Part shown: positions 1-13,722 of the stretch, piece after piece | Numbering within the stretch: the first letter of the stretch is position 1 | Layout of the letters: each line of letters opens with the position of its first letter | NCBI GenBank assembly: GCA_033064195.1 | Contig: JARBJD010000225.1 | Span: 1 to 64,000 of the forward strand | Length of the DNA: 64,000 nt | Source of the DNA: Blattamonas nauphoetae | Lineage: Eukaryota; Preaxostyla; Oxymonadida | Direction of reading: 5' to 3' | Notes under the pieces: model-generated | Database searches by the model: none | Seen by the model: only the letters and a program-made list of their open reading frames with translations | Told to the model about the DNA's origin: nothing | Translations under genes and position numbers: made by a program

Positions 1-230
1 GATTGAGAGTGAGACAGTTCCTCTTCGTGAGATGGATGAGTGAATGCAGAATCGTCATCTTGGAACAGGAAATCTTCCGAAAATGGGAACTGATCCAAAA
101 TGTTGGACTTGATGAACTGATCACATCGTGTCTGTCGCTGGACCCATCTCTCCGACCGAATCTGGACTCGATTGAAAACAAACTGGACTCTGTTGAGTTC
201 TCAAACCCAGCCAACCAAAACTCACACTCT
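1..230 (+). pseudogene. 3' end of beta-helix/pseudokinase gene, degraded, truncated by window edge
   Basis: This matches the last ~75 codons of the plus-strand gene ending at 26061, including the peptides VGLDELITSCLSLDPSLRPN and SVEFSNPAN, which are the end of a kinase-like C-lobe (the RP of subdomain XI). Against that intact paralog, this copy has three single-base indels within about 70 bases (around positions 40, 50-60 and 85), so the kinase-like frame is not continuous. The rest of the gene lies left of the window. It is probably a decayed copy carried along by the segmental duplication. The product would have been the cytoplasmic tail of a membrane protein. Confidence 0.75.
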
Positions 231-1620
231 GTTGACACTGCACATGTCATCATTCTGAACATGGATTCCAACTCAGTCTTGATTTCGTGTCATCATTTTC
301 ACAAATTGCTCACACAGAGTCGTTGGGAGCTTGTGTATCTTCTGTTTAATCACACCATTTGGGATTAAAAGCAGTTATCTTCGTCTTTCTTACTCATCAT
401 GCCACAAAGGGCACTATGACTGATCCGACAGGAATATCCACGTCACACTCGCACACTCACTCCACACTCAATCTGTATTTTCTCATCCCACCCACGTCAA
501 CAGGTCTTCCTTACTCATCGGTCGTCTTCTGTTCGCTGAATGGAAGAAGATTCAGATGAGATACATGAATGGTCACATCCCCTCATCCGAACACTTATCT
601 TCACCCATTTCCCGTCGCGGGTGTCTCGGGCTTGAATCACGAGTCGGAAGTGGAATCTTCTTTTTTCTTCTTTCCGTTGTGTTTTTCATTGCTTTTGTCA
701 GACGTCTTGATTTCCACATCACCCACTTTGCACATCGTTGAAGGTTGATCACGTCGCATCACTCTTCTTTTGTCACTGGCTGTCTGCGACTAACTCGCTC
801 AGCTTTTCACATGTCATGGCTTGACCTCACCATCATGATTCTTTATTTTTCACCGAAAATCTCTCCACAAACATCATTAAAATCTTCTGTCACTTGAGGC
901 GAAGTGTCTTCTGAACAGTCTCCTCTTGATCAATCTGGATCGATGCACAAGATCAGTGTCTAGGTCGGTAGTGTGTCGTTTGACATCGAGAAGCGGGGAT
1001 GAATCGCCTTGAGAGATCCAAAAAGGCATAATTCGCTCAGACGGAGAGATCTTTGTGAAAAAAGTGACGAAAGGTCAATGAAAGAGAAGTGAAGCTGATG
1101 TGATCGAATGAAATGAGACAGTTGATATGGCTGGTTAATCAATTCTGTTGAAGAAGTGAAAAAAGACGAGTTCCAGAGAATGAATGAAGATGTCAACGAA
1201 TGAAGAGAACACGACCACAGAAGCGTGTGGACTGAAATGAAACAGAATCATCTGAAATGACATCACACAAGTTCTTGTGCCAACACTCACTCACAAGAAG
1301 GATGTCCAATCGGAAAGGGATTCAAACAAGAAGCCAAAACTGAAGAAGAACAAAAGGCAGAAGAAGAAATGACATTTTGAATATTCTTCATCCAAAATCA
1401 AAGGAGAAAGAGACGGAGTGATGTGGGAGTCCACAAGTTGAGTCGCGAGAAAGGAACTGTGGAAAGAGAAATGAAGAGTAAAAGTATCTCGAAGCATGGA
1501 AGAGCATAATAACAGAATGTTTGAAGAAGAACGATGGCCGTTTGAAAGAAGTGCTTCAAAAGAGGACGAAGCGGAGTGTTCAATGATCGACGAAGAGAGA
1601 GCGATGTGGGAGAGGATGAG
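231..1620. other. Convergent intergenic region, copy A
   Basis: This ~1.4 kb lies between two convergent gene ends and aligns with 26062-27484. I see no supported gene in it; the short open frames are not conserved between the copies. Positions ~722-1140 belong to a dispersed module that also occurs at ~26530-26945 and, inverted, at 55915-56335. In the 55.9-kb copy the module starts at the stop codon of a helical-repeat gene and carries the same HFAHR-stop remnant. Confidence 0.7.
722..1140 (+). repeat. Dispersed intergenic module, copy 1
   Basis: About 420 bp, starting at CACTTTGCACATCGTTGA, shared with 26530-26945 (direct) and 55915-56335 (inverted). It includes the conserved stretches GCTGTCTGCGACTAACTCGC and GAAGCGGGGATGAA. 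No coding capacity is evident. It looks like the 3' flank of a helical-repeat gene copied to other places. Confidence 0.7.
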
Positions 1621-4600
1621 TCACGAACTGATCGCGGTTTGCTTCTGTCGCGTCTGTTTCAGTTCTTCCTCAAGCGAGCGCGCTTCTTCGCTTGTCAGTT
1701 GCGATGTGTTCTTCCCAATCAAGATCAGCTTTTCTGAGATCGTGTCCAGTGACGGTCGTTCCATTGCATTCACATTCAGACAAGACGAGATCAGTTCTAT
1801 CATCTCTTCCGACATGTTCTCCATTTTCGGCCTTGTTCCTGTTCCCAACTGACGATGCGCGTTCACTCCATCAATCTCTCCAAACGGAACTTTTCCACTC
1901 TCAATCTCAAACAGGACAAGGCCCAAGCTAAAAACCGCTGCCTCCAAGTTCTTTCCTTTCTCCTCTCCCTCATTCATTCCTCCTTCTTCCTCTCCAAGCT
2001 CAGGTGCAATCCATCGCTGTAGATTCTCATTCATTAACAGTCGCTGCGTTGTGGGTCGGATCAACTGAGCTGGTTCGTGTCCAGTTGGAGCTCGTTCATT
2101 TCGGTGTGGAGAGGGATCGATTTGTCAGGAGGCACAGAATCTTCCGACTCAACTTTCAGAAAAACTTGATCGTTTCGGTCAACCAGAATCCATTGAGGGT
2201 TCACACGACCCAGAAGCCATCGATGCTGCTTATCCCGCCTCAGCTGCTTCAGTCCTTCCACAATCTGAGACTCAACATTGAACCGACCAAGAGCAGGCGC
2301 ATCTGGGTGTGGCTTTGTGGATTCGATCGTGAAGTGTCTGCCGCTTGTCAACAATGCACACTTCGAACTTCTCTCCACATCTCAACGCTTCACACAGAAA
2401 CGCAACTGATTTCAGGCCATCGTCTTCCTCGTTCTTTCCGAATCTCCAACTTCTGTCTTCTCCTTCCCAACTCCCACCCCTTCCTCCTCGAGACTCAATC
2501 AGTGTCGATGAGTGCAGGTGGTTTCCTGTCCGGTCTCCCATGATGTTCACAGAATCATCCACGAAAGCTTCTCGTCCACTCCATCCAATTCTTGATCAGC
2601 CAGCAATCCTTCCTTTTCGGACTGTTTCGTCTTTCTCTTCCGACGACAGCACACAATCACAATCAGAATCACGATCATCGCTGCGATGATCCCGGCCTAA
2701 CTGGAATCACCCATTTCAGACTCTCCACTGCTTGTGCCTTTCGCTCTGCCACAACACTCATCTTCAGTCTCACCCAATCGTCTCCACCAATTCCAGATCC
2801 AGACATCACTCGAAGTCGCCATTCCTGTTCCGACGATTCCTTCCAGAGTGTCTTCGTTCAGTTTCAACGTCAGACTCGTTTCATTCCACTTCTCGATTGA
2901 AGTCGTAGACAGGTCAACTTCCACACTCCTTCCCTGTTTCTGCCTTCGTTTTCTCATTCCATTCAAACACCTCAACCCACAGACCACAAGGAATCAGAAG
3001 CGATCCAACAAGTCCTGCTGTGAATGTCTGAGTTTTCGAGTTCCTCGAGATCGTGCTCTTCGATCGATTCAGCGACGGGATGAAGTGAGGAGAGTGGACA
3101 TCGACAACAGATGACGAGAAGTGGCATCCATCACCAACACTGATCCACGCCGATTTCGACAGTTCTGTTCCTCCATCTCCTCCACTCAGACTCTCAATGT
3201 TCAGAACACCATTCGAGCAGTGGATGTTTCGACGAACTGAAGGGAACGACGAGTTCGACACAAAGTTGTCATGGAATGTGCTTGCTTCCACTTTCATCGA
3301 TCCTCCATCCATCCAAATCCCTCCCGATCCAATATGAGACAATTTCAAATTCTCAAAATAGAGGTTGTGGTGTTCACAACTCGGATCAGTGCGTCTGTCC
3401 ATTCACAAACATCCTTCCCTTCTTCGCCATCTTCTTCATTCTTCTCAGAATCCTCAGATGGCATGTTGGGTGACGATCCGTCGAAGGAGAACGATTTCAG
3501 CACAAGTTGTTTCGTTTCAGACACTTTCAGGAACGATGACATTCTCGTCCCCGAAATCAGCACGTCAGTGAGCGAGCAAAGATCAGAAGAGGAGAGATCG
3601 AACACGACAGACGAATGTCACATCGGAGAGCGTCAGGTTTGTCACGAGACGCTTCTCCTCCAGTCAGTCGGATCAGACTGAACGAGATCACATTGTTCGA
3701 TTTGAACGTCGACGACTCAATAGAAACTTCACCATTCTCGTTCAAAATCAGCGAGTCAGACGAGGAGAGTGTGGAGTCAGAGACATCAACAGTGACGAAC
3801 GAGAGAAGGAGAGTGTCGAACACGTTGTTCACAATCTGACTCGATCCAATCATCTTCAAAATCCCTTTCTTTTTGTGCCCAACAATCCACAGCAAGTCTC
3901 CATCCATCTTCATCAACGATTTCATCGAGCTCAATCCAAAGATCTTCACTTTCCGAACTCCTGTCATCGAAACTGAATTATCAACTGTCAGGCTCCCAAC
4001 TCCCACACAATCGATGATCTTCGTTCACCTCTCCCACACTCACCACAATCTCCCCAGACACTCGAGGATAGAACTCGTACAGGAAGAGAATACGGTTCAG
4101 ACTGATCGGTTGATGAAGATGAGATCGAATCAGAGTCGGATTGTGCAGCCAGGAGCACGCTCGCACGAGCAGAGAATCGATCCAGTGTTCCTTCCCAGTT
4201 CTCCACTTTCAACGTCTTCTCATTCGCTCCAGACAGAAGAATCCACGTTTTCGTGTTCTCTGATCGGCACAATTTGAACGAGGAGTCGACGACTTTCACT
4301 TCATCGTCGGAGTTCACTTCCAAAACACATCCCAATCCTGTCACGCGATTGATCGACGTGAAGTTGCTCTTTGAGATTGAGATGCTTCCTTTGGAGAGGA
4401 TCAGAGGAAGCGAGTCAAGAGTGATGCTGTTCGCGATGACTTCCGACAGAACGAGCTCGCCTTGCGAGATGGAAATGAGAGAGAAAGAGATGGCAGAAGA
4501 TCCAGAACCCATAAATGAACATGAACTGAACGAGAGCGAACCGCAAGTGGAGACGAAGAGAGGAGTCGCTCGTTCGAGTGGATCAACGGCAATCACGAGA

Positions 4601-7600
4601 GACGAGAAAGACAGCGACGAATCGATGGAATCGTTGGGAGAGTTCTCGAATGAGCCATCCTCATTGAAACAGAGAATCGAGTCCATCGATGCCCCAACAA
4701 CACAATTCTCACCCTTCATCCCAATCCGAGTCGACACTTCAATCTTCTCAACAATTTTGATTCTGTTCAAATCTGCTTCTTCCATCCGAGCCACGCCAAG
4801 TTCAAACGACGAACAGAAAGAAAGAAATGACCACATTTCTCAAACTCAAATCCCTTCCAGTCCACTTCCACTTCTCCAGAGATCGACACCAAGTAAGGAA
4901 GCAGCGATGTGTTCATTCCTGTCGTCTTGTCGTCTCCCCAAACTGACTCTCCTTTCTCCCGACTGAAGCTGCCCTCCCATCGATCCAGTGTGACTGTTCT
5001 GTCCAGATGGTGCCCAACAACCAACACATCAATCGAAGGCGTCGATTCTGAATTCAACGAGGCTGACGAGAAGACGAGGTTGGTCAGCGAATAATCGAAG
5101 CAGTTCGTGTGAACCTCGCTTGAGTTGTCAAGTGAGACGAAGATCGAATGGGCATCGCCTGAACAGGAGCACGACGAGAATGTGTTGTTGTCCACAAGCA
5201 GAGAGCTTGCCTCACTCAGAACTGCTGAGATCACACTTCCTTTTAGATGCGATGAAGTGATCGAAATGAAGAATGACTCAGTGATGGACAGACTGGCGTC
5301 TGAGTGCAGTTCGAACAGAACGGTTGGGATGGGTGTGGACGATTCTTGACTGAACGAACAGTTCGTCACACTCAACGAGCCTGACTGACAATCCATCAGC
5401 GAGATGTGTTTGAATGTCGATGGGACAGTGACGAAGAGAGCTTCGAAGAAAACATCAGCAGCCGTTGTGAAGAGACCACACTCTGTTTGGGAGAGTGACT
5501 GTTCTGAGATTCGTAGCTCGTTGTTACCTCCAACCAATGACATCTTCGCTGCCAATGTCAGTTCATCTGAGTGGGTGAGTGATGATCGGATCAGAGATGT
5601 GGCTGATTTGGGAGTGGAGAGCGGAGAGAGAGGCGCAAGGATACTCTTCGAAGCCACACACAGACACATCACACCATTCGGCATCGATGAACACGTGTTG
5701 TGGGAGTGGAAGGAAGAAGAGAGCGAGTGGAATCGGAATCGGATGGTCTCCTTCCTTTTCCATCAAATCCTTCGAAGTTCGTGAGGTCCGATCCCACGTG
5801 AAGCGGAGAGAGGCTTCGATCACTTCTTCCGAAAGAGAAGGATGAGCGATGAAGACGTGATTTGCATCAGCCGAAGGCGATGAGCATGTTGTGAACGGAT
5901 CTCCAGAATGTGTGAGGATGAACTCACTTCCAACTGCCATTGTCACATCAAGTACTCCAGATCGAGCTGATCCCCTCGCGTTGCAGGTTGTGAAAGTTGT
6001 GTCAGTGATGGTCACAGATTTCTGCGTGGCGATGGTCGCTGTGAGGATCGATGCCGATGATGACGAAGAGAAGGAAGCGAAAGAGCAGGAGTTGATGGAG
6101 AGAGATCCAGACTGGCTCACACAGATCAACGATTTAGAAAACGAGGAGACAGAAGAGGAGAAGGAAAGAGTCGAGAGTGTGAGAGAGCCATCCACGACAG
6201 AGAATCCACCATCCTCAAGAATGGTCACTGCCTGAATGGTTGAATATCCAACGAGAGAGATGGTGAGTTCACTTGGAGAGATCAATTCGTCCAGATCGGT
6301 CGAATCCACAATTCGGATCTCTTTCGATCCATCTTCTCCATTCGCTCGCAAGATCCCTTTTCCAATCGTCAAGCAACTCACTCCAAAGTGACCACAGTGT
6401 GCAAAGTCTTTCCCATTCTCACCATCCACACAGATCTCTCTTCCAGCTGCAATCAGATACACAAGCAGCGACGATGACACTTCTGTCCATGTGTCATTCC
6501 CCCAAAACGCTTCTGGATCGGTCGACCAGTCAACTGCAGGGAAACGAGAGGGTTTGATTTGAGTCGCGAACGAAGGCCCAGACACGAAGATCAGAATTCC
6601 ACTCAGACCAGAATTCGAGGAAGCGAGAGAGAACGAGAGACCACTCAGGTCGAAGTCCCAATCTGTCTGGTCAGTGCTGGTGGAAAGAGTGAGGGAGATG
6701 AGAGGAGCTGCTGATGCCGAACAAGAAACGAGAGAGGTTGATTCAAAGGAGACGGAGTGAGACCCTGACAGCTCAATTCGAAGGAGACTGTCTGTGGATG
6801 AGATAATTCGTGTGAAGACAGTCGATGTGACGACGAGCGAGCCAGACACTTCGATGAGAGAGGAATCACCTGTTGTGTCAGACACTGATGAGCCGAACGA
6901 GCACGAGTTGATTGTGAGGCATCCATCTGCTGTTTTCAGAGCAGACACAGTTCGCTGACCAGTTTCCAAGATGAAGCCGAGGTTGGAGAGGATGAGTGAA
7001 TGATCAGCCAAAACAGTGAGTGATCCAGTCTGTTCGATTGAGATCGTTTCTTTCTCGTTCTTCGACTTCAGTGTTTGAGTTCGATGCGAAGTGGACAGAG
7101 AAGACGTGATGACACCAGAACTGCTCACAATCACCTCTGTTCCTGTTTTCTTCACAAGTGCCAGTCCCTTCTCAAGCGTCCGGCAAGGAAGCTGAGGAAG
7201 ACCACAATTCGGGTGATCCTCCCCTTCCTCACTCACTGAGAGTGTGGCCTCTGTTTCCGTGTGTGGATACCAAAAGAACAGCAGACTCTCTACATCTCCA
7301 TCACCAACCTTCCCAACAATCTTCATTCTCTCGGAAAGCGAGAAGACAGTGTCTGGTTGGAGTGGCATCGACTGTTTCAGAAGAGCGAAGGAAGTCGATT
7401 GGGACAGTGTTGCGAGATTGGTCGCTTCCGCGAATATGAGTGAGCCTGTTCCTTTTGATTTGATTTCGTCGAAGAGGGATGCTGTGTTTGTTGTGAATGT
7501 GGAGCCGAGAGAGAGATGGATGGTTGTTCCTTCTGAAGGATGTGTGAAATCTAGCTGCTTGAACGTCGAGTCCTTAATGATAAGCGAGCCTCCTCCATTC

Positions 7601-10600
7601 ACTTCAACAAGTGTGGTGAGAGTGGAGGGCAGTTCTGTCACAGAATCTCCCCCAAATCGACACAACGAGAAGGCAAGCTCGCCTGACGAGACGAGGAAGA
7701 GAGGAGAGGCTGAGCAGGTTGAATCAATCGAGAGGTGGATGGTGGTCAAGCTGACCGTTGAAGATGGAGCACTCACAACGAATCGTGCGGCCGATTTCAG
7801 ATCGACAGAGACTGGAGATGAAGTCGCTGGGTGGATGGCGAGGTTTGATGTGACTGCGAATTGAGCTGTTACTGACGAAGGAACTTTGAGAGAGATTTCG
7901 GAGAGTGAGTGATTTGTGGCCGAGAGGAAGGCAGAGTCGAGAGATGAGCAAGCAAGCGAGGAAGAGCCACAGTTTGTGTGTGTCGAGGAGTGGGCTGAGG
8001 AATCCACGAACACTGTTCCTGTCGGATCAATCAGGAAAAGAAGAACAGGAAGCGAGAACCATTCGTCGGATGATGGTCGACCTCGATCTTCAACATAAAA
8101 CGCATTTGGAGGTGTCGACAAAGAAAAACTGTCTTTCCACAACGATTGAGTGATTGATGATTCGGGATTCGAGGTTCGTACAAACACATGTTCTCCTTTC
8201 CTTCCAGACGAACAGGAACACGACGAAAATGATGTGCACAGAACAGAGATCACTCCATCCGTGTCAATCTCAACAAGTGCTGATGATGTCGTTTGGAGCG
8301 AGGAGAAGGAGACAGAGGAGAGAGTGATGGAGGCCGAGGATGGAGTCGATGGGGAGAGCAGTTGGATGATCGGATGCGAGAAGGAGGCCAGCGAAGAGGA
8401 GGAAGTGTTGAATGTGCTCGACTCAATCACAACTGGTCGACCTTCTGACTTGATCAGAGGCTGCGAGTGCGGCTTTCCCAAACCGCAAACAATTCCCACT
8501 TTCGACAATCCCAGCCTTCCTCCACTCTCCTCCAAAACGAACAGCCCAACATCCACACTCGTCACAATGTCCAACTCCGAAATCGTGAACAACGCTGAGT
8601 CATTGATGGTGAACAGGAACGCAGAGGTGATCGTCTCGTTCACTTTCACAATCGTTCGAAGTGTCTCGCCTGCTCCAACCTTCGTTCCTGTCGTCCCCGA
8701 CACCACAACATCCTGATCCGACACAACAACGTTCTTCTCAAAGTACGACATGTTCCACACAAACTTCATCGATTGCGGAAACAAGTCCCCATTCGCATAT
8801 TTCGTCTTCAGAAACCGAATCCCATACTCCAGCGTCGCACAGAACGACGACGTCCATTTGCAGTCAATCGAATCAACTCCACTCATTCCTGTCATCACCT
8901 CTTTCACTGATCCATTCACTGAAATCGACGGTGTCGGAATCAGAAGACCAATCACCGATTTCTCTGTCTCGGGTCGGCCCTCAATCACAACATGATCATC
9001 CGCACTCAGCGATCCTCCTCCAAACGAACTCAGTTTCGATGTCTCAACTGAACTGAACAGAGCCGACTCCACAAACAGATCCTGACCCAAAAGCGCCGAG
9101 TTCTGTTCAAAACGAGCGTGGTTCGTGTCTGAGCTGTTGAAACTGATTGGTTTGGACGATGTCGACCTGCCTGTCACAAACAACGCTCCTCCCTTTCCTT
9201 CCGGACTCGACATGTCGCTTTCTCCCACCGCACAGCAGTTTTCGAATGTCGTCGAAAAGGAGGATGTCTTCGAGTGAGTGATTCGGACATATTTTGAGTC
9301 ATCCAACTCGACAAACAGCGCTCCTCCGTTTCTCGCTGTGCACTTCGCGAATGACGAGTCTGAGCAGGTCACAGTCGTGTTCACAGCATGAAGAACCGCT
9401 CCATCTCCTTTCGTTTCGAGGTTGCTGAACGAACTTGTGCCAATGCTCGCTGTGCAAGATTCACAGTCGATGAACGAGCTCTCTCCAAAACTGATGATCG
9501 TTGCTGGTTGAAGTGTCATTATGATTATCTGAAGTTCTCCACCTCGACATTGGATGAAAGGATGTTGCTGCTGCGAAGTGAGAGAGAGATGCGTGTGTGA
9601 AAATTGAAGAACATCGGCATCTTCTTCCATCACAATCGGAACCTGAACAAATGACTCTTTGACTGAGATTGTGTTAGTGGTAAAATACACAGTTGCTCCA
9701 TTCCCAACACGAACGAGTGTCCTCGCGTATGTTGGGATCGTCAGCGGACAGGTATAAATCTGAATATTCTTTCGAACAATCTCGAAAGGATCGAGGGCAA
9801 TGGTTGAGTCAGATCTGATTTGGATCTGTGTGGTTGACTCCATCAAAGCAGCAATCTCGTTCGGAAACCCTTTGAACCACGACTGAGGAACAGCTCGCTC
9901 GAATCGGATGGCGAGAGGATGGTCGATTCCTGCGATCGAGAAAAATCGACTTGGGCAGACGAAACTCTGCGGCGAAGACAAATTAACGAGAGCGTGGGGA
10001 AGAGCACTTGTTGAGCGACAAAATGAAATCGTATTGATGTTAGTCGATGTGAAACCAGAGTATGCGATGTCGTTTCCATGATTTGGTAAAGTGGTGTTCG
10101 CAGTGTTGGAAGTGAAGATGACAGAACTGAAAACGGCTGAACTGGTTGTTTCTGTTGCGACGAGATCCAAACATCCTGCTCGACCAGAAGATGAGCAGTG
10201 AGCGAAGTCGCATGCAGAGAAGGTCAGCACTTTCGAAGAACTCCAATCAACACAACTTCCACCATTTCCTTCTTTTCGCTTGATCAGCATGAACCAACAT
10301 CGAAACAATGAGACAGAGGCTGATCCAGAGATGGAGATCACAGCATCTCTCTTCATCTCAATCGAGTTGAACCAGCAGGCGATGAGGTTCGATGATCCAT
10401 TTGAAAACGAGAGGAGAGAGACTTCATGCGACGAGATGCATTCGATCCGAACTGTCGAGAGACGAGTTCCCTTCGACGAATCCATTGCGATGAGCTGGCT
10501 GGTGGCATCTTTCGGTTTGAGAGAGAGTGAGACGAGTGTCAGATTCCCACTTCCAGACACTGCCAGTCCAGATGAGACGATTGTTGTGAAGGTCGATGTG

Positions 10601-12699
10601 TTGGTGAGGAAGCCAATTCCAAACACTTCCACATTCGACGAGATCGACGTCACTGGAACATCGAAAGATCCACTGCCCACGTTGATGAGATTCGTCCCGC
10701 TTCCTGTTTTCGAGAGAGCTGTGCTGAGTGATCCACACGGACTGTCACCTGAACAATCTCCGCTTTCTCCATCTTCCACAAAGAATTCGTTCGTTGGTGG
10801 GATGAGAGCTGACGGAGATGGGAAGAGAGTGTCTTCGGTTGTCATGTTCCCATTGGATGTGGCGGAGTAGTAATATCCAAGTTTGGGATTGAGCGATGAA
10901 GATGAACAGTGGACAACTGTTGTTGATGAGAACATTGACAAGCTTGTTTCGGTTACACTGATGTCATTCCCTCGATAGTGTGCCAATGTGTCGGGATCAT
11001 TGGCATACGTCCCGACTGCCTCGTTCCCCTCAAAGTGGCAGTCAATCAGGAGGACCGTGCGGAGATAACTCAGTTTCAATGCTCCTCCTAAATTGGCTTT
11101 GTTTCTCCGAAAGACACAGCGTGCAAAGAAGTGGTGAGATTGAGCCGTAAACATTGATCCGCCATTCCCGTCTGCCTGACAGTCTTCAAACAGGCTGTCG
11201 GTGAAGCGGGGGATGGATGTGGGAACGTTGAACACTCCGCCATCTCCAGAAGTGGTCTGCCGGCGAAAGATGCAGTTGGATGTGAAGAGGAAGGTGACGG
11301 AGTTTTGAAGAGCGACAGTTCGAGCAGAGGAGATGCGAGGTGTGTCTGAGTCTGGGTCGGGAGGAGAGAATGTGGACGAAACGAGGAAGACGTGGAGGAA
11401 GGAGGAGAAGGAGAGCTGGTTCAAAGAAGTGGAGACAGCTGATTCTCGCCAGAACGTGAAGGTGCACGTGTCAATCACACAATCCACATTCAAATCGCGG
11501 TTGGCTCGGCAGTCGATCAGCGTGTTGTGGTTCGACCCGATTTCCACTTTGAAAGTGCACAGCGAGAATCGCACGTTTCCTTCGAGAGGATTCAGATAGA
11601 TCAACGTGAACGATGTCGTCGTGTTGGTTGCTGTGAACGTGCAGCTAGTGAACGAATAATGCGAAAAAGCAGAATCAACTTTGATCTGCTGAGCTGACGA
11701 TGTGAACGTTCTGTCTTCTTCGATTTCTTTCGTCGATCCGCCATTCTCTGTGTTTGTGCATTCCACGATGGAACAGTTTGTACAGCTGAAGTCTTTGTGT
11801 TGGCATATATCTGGTGTCACTGTTCCATAAAGACCATTTTCCACATTCTCCATGGTTGAGTCGATGAGTCTGACACTTTGGAGTTTCGGTCTGAACGACG
11901 AAAGTCGAGATGAGGTCATGTTTTGGAAGGAACATACTGAGATGAGTGAATTGATTGGGAATGTCGATGGATTTGGTGACATGGACGGTGAGAGGCAGAA
12001 TGTAATTCCAGATGGATTTGAGACAGCAAGTGAAGAAAGTGAAAGAGAATGAATCGAAACAGAGACAGAATCTGTGAATGATGGATCTTCCAAAATATTG
12101 GCAAAAGCATCCATCACCCCAAGTTCAGCGAAAAACAGACAACGCGACAGAATCAGCGTCGAAGCGGAGTTGTCTGTCAATTCAGCCGATGAAACGACGA
12201 ATGGCGAAGCTCCAGATGAAAGAAAGAACGAAACATTGTCAACAGAAACGTGAGATGAGGAGAGGATTCCACAAGCCACAGAATTCTGAGTGTTGGCTGG
12301 ATGAACAGAAGGATCATGTTCGTCTTTCAGTATTCGAAGATCGAATGAAAGAGTTGAAAGGGAAAGGGTGGTGTTTGTCAGGACGAAAAGACTGATGGGT
12401 TTGCGATTCTGGACATTTCGATGATTCTGGTTCTCAGTTTGCGGTCGCTGGATTTTTGATGACAGTGATGATGTCACCATTGTATTGTGCTGGCCAGTGA
12501 TAAACAGGATGCCGGATGAAATCGAGATCGGCGAGCATGAGAACGATTTGTTGTCAAGTCTGACTTCTCTCGGAGTTCTCTCGTTGTCATTCGTCGAGCG
12601 GATAAAAGTGTGAAATAGAGCATCAAAAGAATCGAATTGGGTTGGATCTCCTGTGTAGTCTGACCACATCATCGTGACCATCCAGAAAAGGAATCGCAT
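1621..12699 (-). pseudogene. Beta-helix / TM / pseudokinase surface protein, copy A (decayed)
   Basis: This is a paralog of the gene at 27485-38617 along its whole length. It starts MRFLFWMVTMMWSDYTGDP (signal-peptide-like), followed by ~3,200 residues of Ser/Thr-rich beta-strand repeats punctuated by caps such as NCGLPQLPCRTL and HCGHFGVSCLTI. A TM segment with a CCRRK stop-transfer and a kinase-like tail (APEL, VFSLGLVLFEIESGKVPF, ERPSLDTI) follow. The 5' 7.1 kb (12699 to 5563) is open. Downstream, alignment with copy B shows about nine or more indels: a 14-bp loss near 5580 between short direct repeats, 1 base near 4816, 8 near 3990, an in-frame 9 near 3820, 2 near 3610, +1 near 3648, +2 near 3365, and +1 near 2934. 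At the position where copy B has a TGA, copy A keeps Trp (TGG). It is a host multigene-family pseudogene, unless part of it is expressed as a secreted ectodomain. Confidence 0.85.
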
Positions 12700-13300
12700 G
12701 ACTTTTCTCCCTCGACAACGCTTGGATCGTCGTTTGAAGCGCGAGATTTAGGGTTTGATCTTCCTCAGACAGGTATCACCGACAAGATAGTGTACATTTT
12801 CTCCTCGTTGCTGACTGGTTCATTCGAGTTCAAAAAAAAGTGAGTTTGTGATCCATTCTCAGAGAAGGTGAAATTTGTTGTCCAAATTGCTTAAACACAA
12901 TGAAAAATGATTGAGAAACATCTGATGACGTGAGTAATGGTGATTTAATGGCTAGATGCCTGAGGAAACAAGTGAGATGCTCAATCAATCCTTGATTCTC
13001 ATTCGTCCATCTCACTTGGAATTTCTGAACACAGTGAAGTAATACTGACATCATGAAACACATATTCGAGACATCGAGTGGAGGAGGAGAATGACGGATA
13101 ACCAGATTGCGACGATCCATTACAAAACACAAGTCAAGAAGTGTCGAGAATGTTGAAAGAGGGAAGTTTGGGGGTTCTGCCTGGGTTGATGTGGAGTCAG
13201 ATGGTGACGAAAGATGAAACATAGTGTGTTCTTCTTCTGTCGGGATAGAACTGTGGATAACGGAATGATCGCCGAGATCACTCAGCTCCAACATCCAAAT
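12700..13300. promoter_or_regulatory. 5' upstream region of the minus-strand gene (copy A)
   Basis: About 500 bp upstream of the start codon is conserved with copy B (38618-39133). It presumably holds the promoter and 5' leader of the beta-helix gene, but I see no named promoter element. The ORF at 12830-13294 lies inside it. Confidence 0.35.
12830..13294 (-). CDS. Hypothetical protein, 154 aa, possibly a relic
   Basis: An uninterrupted frame from an ATG, reading ...FSTLLDLCFVMDRR... and ...GLIEHLTCFLRHLAIKSP.... It resembles the helical style of the Preaxostyla repeat families but has no motif I can assign. The equivalent stretch in copy B (38.78-39.14 kb) carries changes that close the frame. 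That argues against strong selection and suggests a leftover piece of a helical-repeat gene upstream of the beta-helix gene. No function is proposed. Confidence 0.3.
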   Translation of the reverse strand: MLELSDLGDHSVIHSSIPTEEEHTMFHLSSPSDSTSTQAEPPNFPLSTFSTLLDLCFVMDRRNLVIRHSPPPLDVSNMCFMMSVLLHCVQKFQVRWTNENQGLIEHLTCFLRHLAIKSPLLTSSDVSQSFFIVFKQFGQQISPSLRMDHKLTFF

Positions 13301-13647
13301 TCGTGCTCTTCTGCCCGTTCAACCACATCCCATTCTCCGAGCAAACCATGTTAATCTGTATCCTTCAATTTGAATCGTCAGTCGAGAAAGAACGAAGTCG
13401 AGGAGGTGGGTGAAGGTTTCGACCTGTGATATTCTCCACTTTTATGCTATTTCCAAAGATTTTAAGATTTGGGGGTTCGAATAGCTTCATTATTCTTCAT
13501 TGGTTCTATCTGGTTCTTTTCCAGTTCGTGAATGGTTATTCCAGGCAAGCTGTTCTCAGTGAAAGTCGAATTCATGATATTTCCGATAGAAATGAGGCAA
13601 GGGTGGACTTTCTGGGCCAAAAAACTCTAAGTAGTGGCAAAAAAGTT

Positions 13648-13722
13648 GTGCTCGGCGGGAGTCGAACCCCGAGCACAACAGTCGACAGAGGGGTTGGCTA
13701 CCGCTAGGCCAAACGCGCCGCA
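13648..13722 (-). tRNA. tRNA-like gene or tRNA pseudogene
   Basis: The minus strand has a perfect A-box-like TGGCCTAGCGG inside a D-arm (TGGC/GCCA stem) and a perfect B box GGTTCGACTCC. A run of six T follows, as at Pol III stops. A loop reading CTGTCGA would give a GTC (Asp) anticodon. However, the anticodon, T and acceptor stems do not pair in the standard way; an 8-bp GTGCTCGG/CCGAGCAC stem around the T loop competes. It could be a decayed tRNA, a tRNA with an unusual insertion, or a tRNA-derived element. Confidence 0.4.

Larger units (their letters stand above)
1..13216. repeat. Segmental duplication, left copy (A)
   Basis: The stretch aligns in the same orientation with 25831-39133. It holds the 3' end of a plus-strand pseudokinase gene, a shared ~1.4 kb convergent intergenic region, the whole minus-strand beta-helix gene and about 500 bp upstream of it. 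Similarity fades near 13217, just after a shared stretch ending at GTGGAGTCAGATGGTGAC. The left limit lies outside the window, because the copy already starts inside a gene. Copy A carries many more indels than copy B. Confidence 0.9.

Noticed and set aside
8150-8716. Long plus-strand ORFs antisense to the beta-helix genes (also 34056-34622 and 7244-7864)
   Set aside because: They mirror the Ser/Thr-rich coding strand, contain no recognisable domain, and persist only because of codon bias on the opposite strand.
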